A DNA stretch of 23,182 nucleotides, taken from assembly GCA_003427395.1 (NCBI GenBank), contig BFEA01000029.1:5059861-5083042 (forward strand). Direction: 5' to 3'. This DNA is from Chara braunii. Taxonomy: Eukaryota > Streptophyta > Charophyceae > Charales > Characeae. Made by a program: the position numbers and the translations under genes. Shown one piece after another: positions 19,184 through 23,182 of the stretch (position 1 is the first letter of the stretch; each line of letters opens with the position of its first letter). Below the pieces are notes generated by a model. It did not search any database. It had not been told where the DNA came from and saw only the letters and a list, made by a program, of their open reading frames with translations.

Positions 19184-19557
19184 GTTTGGTCGGTGGCTTG
19201 GCTTACAACCAACGACTCTCCGTAAGCCACACTACCCTGTCATACAATAAATCGGCGAACTCCCTCAAAAACCAAAATTTTTTGACCATGTCTCAGTTTA
19301 TGCGTGTCATCCTTGCGCGTGGCCATCATATCCTTGACGCAGCTGATCTCAGCCGTGAGATCCGGACAATCACGTGACCGAAATCGATCGCGCCTCAGCG
19401 GCCTCAGCCCCAGGCAGGGGCCTAACCTATGGCTCAGCAGGCCATGCTTGGCCCCACCACTCAAACAACAGCCCGTGGACCCCTGAATCGAACGTGTATC
19501 CTACCTTATAGGGTAAGACGCAAATCCTTTACCACCTGAGCAAGAGCTCAATCCCCC
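19181..19557 (-). mobile_element. tRNA-headed SINE
   Basis: On the minus strand the sequence starts GGGGGATTGAGCTC. It carries an A box (TTGCTCAGGTGG, complement of 19532-19543) and a B box (CGTTCGATTCA, complement of 19484-19494) 37 nt apart, then about 300 nt of unrelated body ending in the 76-nt A-tail. This is the layout of a Pol III-transcribed SINE, mobilised in trans by a LINE. The body shares nothing obvious with the LINE 3' part at 1-600. I could not pair a target-site duplication, so the 5' limit is approximate. Confidence 0.72.
19475..19557 (-). promoter_or_regulatory. Internal Pol III promoter in tRNA-like SINE head
   Basis: A-box and B-box matches with near tRNA spacing. An anticodon-like stem-loop (CTTACC, CTATAA, GGTAGG) lies between them. 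The T-arm stem does not pair well and the acceptor ends do not match, so this is not a functional tRNA. Confidence 0.65.
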
Positions 19558-21290
19558 GACGTGGATAATTTTACTGCCCTTAAAAAAAGAAAATACGACT
19601 ACCTGTGTTTCCTATGCCGCGACCACTTTTCAAGCCATTTAGACCCTGAATCGCGTGACTGCTAAGCCGCTCGTCACAATTTTAAATAGCATACATCTAG
19701 GTTTGGTATTTCAAATGGCCGCATACCTCTGCAACCTTGTCAAGCGCAGAGCTGGTTGGCTACATCACCGACCCTCGTCATCGTTCTTGCAGGCTGCAGG
19801 CATCTAGACTTAGGTGAAAATGTTTTAGCTTCTGGGTTGTAGGTCTGGTCTAAGTAGCAGATACCCTTGTAACGGTTTCTGCTCCGACACTGTCAATGCC
19901 CCACACTCCTTAAATAGTTCTCTGTACCGCAAACTCCACCTATCGGTGGGGGGTTGCACTTATTGGAAACCCCGTCCAATATCCCCTTATAATAAATATA
20001 TTTCTGACTGCGTTGCCCACCGAACGTGTTCGCACCTCTTTGCATTCGCGCGAACGACTCGCGAACGTATTCGGGGACTCATGTTTGGCTGAAAATTTGA
20101 ACATGACCCCAATGCAAAAGTTGCTTGTATTGTTGTTTTACATAACATATATTTGTTTTAGATTTTTTACGTTCTTCTACATCATTGTCATATATTTGAT
20201 AAAGATACATCTCTGGCTCTATTAGCGAAAAACATGTTAAACTTCTATTTGTAGACAAATCTTATTATCTCATTTATTTCTTGTACATACCCTAAGAGCG
20301 AGTTGTCTATGTTCAACCTTTGTATACCTTTTTCCACGCCGCTGGTCTGCCGTTGAAAGAAATAGATTTATGACTCTATTAGTATAAAATCTCATAAACT
20401 TGTATTTGAACTTATTTGTACAACGTGTCTCTCTTGGGATGTGTTTTTTTTTAGAGTTATACAATTGTTGAATGGGGATATAAGTTATGTCCTCAAAAGT
20501 TAGCTTCCGACTCTTGACTTCCAAGTCTGTTCCTGTACTGCTTATGAGAATCATTTATACTGTAAGGACTATACAATTGTATATGCACTATTGACCTTAT
20601 TACCGTTTAGGTGCATCCACCTTCAGTGGTTCATCAGTAGCCTTATCTTATCCGTTGTTTTACCCCGTGGTGCATCTTCTTATCACTAAATATTAAGGGG
20701 ATCAGGTGATGGTGGTGCATCCTCTTATGATTGAGTAACAAAGGGCTATAAAGGAGGAGGTGGGAAAGTAGTTAAGAAAAATGATAACGGGTGATAGGTT
20801 GTGATTGAGTTGACATGATGGAGGGGTATGATTACAAACGGGTAGTGGGGAAAAAGTCAAAGGAATATTGTTTAGTTGAAGAGAAAGGGGGGAGAGGACT
20901 GTTAAGGTATAACCGATCCACTAAATAAAAGCTAATTCTTGTAAGCCCTAACAATTCAATTATTAGCGTTGGCGTTATTTGATGGCATGCCTGCGGATTA
21001 GAGGGATGAACCACGCACCTCTCAATGACTCCACTCAATTTTCCAGAAATCCTAGGCACACCCCCATTGCGGCTTTCCAGGGCCCCTTTCCGCATTTTTA
21101 GGCACTCGGACTGGAAAGCAATGTAGGGGTTGAGGTTAGAGCGTCACACACGCCTATGAGGTATCATGACGGAACTGACCTGCCCTTAGTAATTCATAAT
21201 TGTCCAGTCATGCTCGCTGCTATCAGACTCACGGTCACACTACGGGCTGTCAGTAGTGGCAAAACCCTGCGATGGAGGTCGGTGAAATGT
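19558..21290. other. Unassigned stretch, no gene supported
   Basis: AT-rich to mixed DNA. Small items only: the palindrome TTCGCGCGAA near 20046, and GGTGCATCYTCTTAT repeated near 20672 and 20723. Open frames at 20013-20225, 20270-20554 and 20832-21095 lack any recognisable domain. Confidence 0.5.
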
Positions 21291-21329
21291 AGGCACCCCT
21301 GACAGTCTCGCAGTGAAAATGAAAGGCAA

Positions 21330-21508
21330 TTTTTTCGTATGCACCTGAAAGATGCGGTATTTCGTCAGATGCCCCTAATAGAGAGAGGTCCCCTCTCTTT
21401 TTCGTATGTCCCTGTCCCCTTGGTGCCCAACCTTTTCATCCATGGCAGGCCATAATACATCAAAATACCCTACGGCACCCGTTGCCTTATTTCGTATGCA
21501 CCTGAAAT
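21330..21508 (+). repeat. Repeated TTTCGTATGCACCTGAAA, 158-bp spacing
   Basis: TTTCGTATGCACCTGAAA occurs near 21332 and again near 21490. A related GTGAAATGTAGGC word occurs at about 21283, resembling the start of the 53-bp array downstream. The block includes the dispersed 42-bp repeat. Confidence 0.65.
21414..21455 (+). repeat. Dispersed 42-bp repeat, copy 2
   Basis: 38 of 42 positions match 8341-8382 in the same orientation, with only transitions between them. Confidence 0.75.
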
Positions 21509-21661
21509 GTAGGCTAATGTACAAGCGTAAAAGAGAGGTTGCAAATTTTTAAAAATGAAATGTAGGCTAATGTACAAGCCTAAAAGAGAGGTTGCGAATT
21601 TTTAAAAATGAAATGTAGGCTAATGTACAAGCCTAAAAGAGAGGTTGCGATTTTTGAAAAA
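21503..21661 (+). repeat. Tandem array, three 53-bp units
   Basis: TGAAATGTAGGCTAATGTAC starts at 21503, 21556 and 21609. Units differ from each other at only two or three positions, so the array is recent. It ends abruptly at the GC-rich repeat that follows. Confidence 0.95.
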
Positions 21662-21713
21662 TGAATCCGTTAGCGTCCAAAATCTCCCCCTTGGAGGTCG
21701 CGGTGGTCCTCCC

Positions 21714-21780
21714 CGCGCGCGCGCGCGTTGCCGCGCCCGTGCCCGTGCCCGTGCCCGTGCGCGTGCCCGTGCCCGCGCCC
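21714..21780 (+). repeat. CG run plus GTGCCC hexamer repeat
   Basis: Seven CG units (about 21714-21727) followed by about six GTGCCC-type units to 21774. Alternating purine-pyrimidine sequence of this kind can adopt Z-DNA. Confidence 0.9.
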
Positions 21781-22191
21781 TCGTGTCGGACAGTTGAGCG
21801 TCCGCGGAGCCTGTTGGGTGGGTTCCTGTCCGAAACCACGAGACAAGCCACGTGGTCTACCGTGGGATTAGCCACGTGGCTTGGCTAGCGGGACTTCGTT
21901 ATGTGTGTTGCTATGATAAGTGTGCGGCTGTCTGTCCCCGCGGGAAGGAGTATGCGCGAGTCGCGATTCCGAAGTCGGAGATGGGGTGCGAGGCGGTCGG
22001 CTGCCGAGCGGGCGTTGTCGTGGGCTCCGAGGGCCGATGTGAGCGCGATGATCCTAAGGAGTAGACTTGTGTGCTAAGTTGTGAGTAAGAGGTCACTCAC
22101 ACTGGGAATTTCCTCCTAAGGAGCCACCTTTACTACATACAATTACAGCAAAATGCAGCTGGAAAGCTCCTTGTTCGAGTACAAGAGCAGA

Positions 22192-22226
22192 GGGGAGGGG
22201 GAGGGGGAGGGGGAGAGGGGGGGGGG
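22192..22226 (+). repeat. G-rich tract, quadruplex-capable
   Basis: Runs of 4, 5, 5, 5 and 10 G separated by single or very short A-containing spacers. This satisfies the four-run G-quadruplex pattern. Confidence 0.85.
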
Positions 22227-22354
22227 AAATTTTCTTCTCCCTGTTCTTGTTTCTGTCTCTCCCCTTTATGCTTGTGCCTCAAGTTTCTTTTTCTCTTCGT
22301 CTTTTTTTCCCCTCCTCTTCTTCTTCTTCTTTTCTTGAGGTGTATGCACCAAGG

Positions 22355-22373
22355 GAAGGACGATCCGTCCTTC
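22355..22373. repeat. Perfect 8-bp stem hairpin
   Basis: GAAGGACG, loop ATC, CGTCCTTC. It sits immediately before the pyrimidine-rich tandem repeat. Confidence 0.8.
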
Positions 22374-22477
22374 TTTCTACCTCTTCTCTCTTGTTTTGTT
22401 TCTTTTTCGTTTTTCTTTCTACTCTCTCTCTCTTGTTTTGTTTATTTTTAGTTTTTCTTTCTACTCTCTTGTTTCAG
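22373..22477 (+). repeat. Pyrimidine-rich tandem repeat, 42-bp unit, 2.5 copies
   Basis: CTTTCTAC begins at 22373, 22415 and 22457. Each is followed by a CT-rich segment, TTGTTTTGTTT, and an AG or CG then GTTTTT (the third copy is truncated). Confidence 0.8.
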
Positions 22478-22512
22478 AAGGATTGACGATGTTTAGGGAG
22501 ATGGGTTGGTTG

Positions 22513-22515
<3 letters not shown>

Positions 22516-22553
<38 letters not shown>

Positions 22554-22576
22554 CGCTCGCTCGCTCGCTCGCTCGC
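22516..22576 (+). repeat. CT microsatellite joined to GCTC repeat
   Basis: About 17 CT units (22516-22550) followed by about six GCTC units (22551-22576). The chance frames across it encode Leu/Ser or Arg/Glu repeats and are not genes. Confidence 0.95.
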
Positions 22577-22652
22577 GTGTGTGGTGTGGGCTGGGGGACG
22601 TGCGCGCGCGTGCATGAAGAAGTGCGAAAAAAGTGGAGATGAGCCAGACTAC

Positions 22653-22759
22653 GGGCCTTGCTCCACCACTCACAAATTGTACAAAATGAGAATGAATCTT
22701 CCGCTAGAACATGGAAAAATACACCGCCATGGATTGTGGTGACTGGTAGAGCGAGACCC
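22653..22759 (+). mobile_element. 107-bp MITE with TAC duplication (family A)
   Basis: The ends GGGCCTTGCTCCACCACTCAC and, reverse-complemented, GGGTCTCGCTCTACCAGTCAC form a 21-bp imperfect inverted repeat. TAC lies directly outside both ends (22650-22652 and 22760-22762). The interior matches 7886-7983 in inverted orientation and the core at 18540-18580. No coding capacity. Confidence 0.85.
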
Positions 22760-22762
22760 TAC

Positions 22763-23057
22763 ATTAGGTATACGACTGTGTATAGTCCATGAAGGTCTTG
22801 CATTTCTGGTTCTTGATGATTATGTGATTAGTAGTCGAAAGACGATCCAGGCTGATTTGGTGGATTCTGCTGATTGAAATTACAACGGTCGAGCTGATTG
22901 TATCATCTGTATGTATATTTGCAGGGCGAGCAATTTCAACGGTCGAGATTTTCTGTAAAATTGCCCCTTTGCAGGCAGGACTCGAAGATGGAGGCCCAAT
23001 TTTTTCCCCCTTTTCTTCTGACGAGCCAGGACGGATGAGACGAGGACGAATCTGCTC

Positions 23058-23060
<3 letters not shown>
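22763..23060. other. Unassigned stretch, nothing supported
   Basis: No gene or RNA recognised. CGGTCGAG occurs twice (about 22887 and 22940) in a similar CAACGGTCGAG context. Confidence 0.5.

Positions 23061-23149
<89 letters not shown>
23061..23149 (+). repeat. GA microsatellite, about 44 units
   Basis: Uninterrupted GA from 23061 to 23149. The frame through it yields an Arg-Glu repeat and is not evidence of a gene. Confidence 0.97.
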
Positions 23150-23152
<3 letters not shown>

Positions 23153-23182
23153 GATGGAGGAGGAGGAGGTCTGTGCGTCGTG

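Noticed and set aside
19475-19557. A genuine tRNA gene on the minus strand
   Set aside because: A and B boxes are present, but the T-arm and acceptor stems do not pair, and the sequence continues into a body and A-tail, so it is a SINE head.
21503-21661. CRISPR-like short repeats
   Set aside because: The 53-bp units are contiguous with no spacers, so it is a plain tandem array.
22396-22673. Overlapping Ser/Leu and Arg/Glu rich frames on both strands
   Set aside because: They are translations of the CT and GCTC microsatellites and the 42-bp pyrimidine repeat.
22969-23154. Open frame ending in a long Arg-Glu repeat
   Set aside because: It is produced entirely by the GA microsatellite and has no supported upstream sequence.

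Overview
The window reads as gene-poor, repeat-filled nuclear DNA of a eukaryote, most likely a plant or a streptophyte (charophyte-type) alga. The basis is an L1-type LINE with a plant-style Gag (CCHC knuckle), AP-endonuclease, reverse transcriptase and C-terminal zf-RVT zinc knuckle. Around it are many short non-autonomous DNA transposons, a tRNA-headed SINE with a 76-nt tail, and long GA, CT, AAT and T runs. Species assignment (for example Chara-like) is a guess from general character only. I see no intact host gene and no bacterial-type operon.

Layout. 1-7204 (minus strand): one nearly full-length LINE, read right to left. ORF1 (7204 to about 4347) is a long Gag-like protein with a Pro-rich N-terminus, a CCHC knuckle and a very acidic central tract. 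ORF2 (4363 to 112) carries endonuclease, RT and zf-RVT. Both are broken: three frameshifts and one stop in ORF1, one frameshift and seven stops in ORF2. The catalytic residues of the endonuclease and the Asp residues of the RT can still be seen, so decay looks fairly recent. 7205-9260: LINE 5' flank, one unassigned ORF, and a cluster of short inverted-repeat elements. 9341-10200: a 226-bp tandem repeat, one unit of which was interrupted by a 391-bp inverted-repeat element with a 10-bp target duplication. About 10200-15190: very AT-rich non-coding DNA with degenerate tandem repeats and one 257-bp inverted-repeat insertion. About 15190-15730: an abrupt GC-richer island of unknown origin. 15730-18470: mixed non-coding DNA with small hairpins. 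18470-19560: a dense cluster of a GGGCC-type MITE relic, a G-run, an AAT/ATT palindrome, a 277-bp WTAA-flanked element and a minus-strand SINE. 19557-23182: mostly unassigned DNA, a perfect 3 x 53-bp tandem array, G-rich, pyrimidine-rich and GA/CT microsatellites, and a 107-bp MITE.

The pieces work together only as mobile-element biology: an autonomous-type LINE (now dead), one SINE that would need a LINE in trans, and at least four families of short inverted-repeat elements that would need transposases encoded elsewhere. The most informative observations are the paralogous empty site for the 10-bp-TSD element, paired copies of the WTAA-TSD element, the GGGCC-terminated family with nested subterminal hairpins, and the oversized acidic ORF1 of the LINE. 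I found no convincing new multi-gene system.
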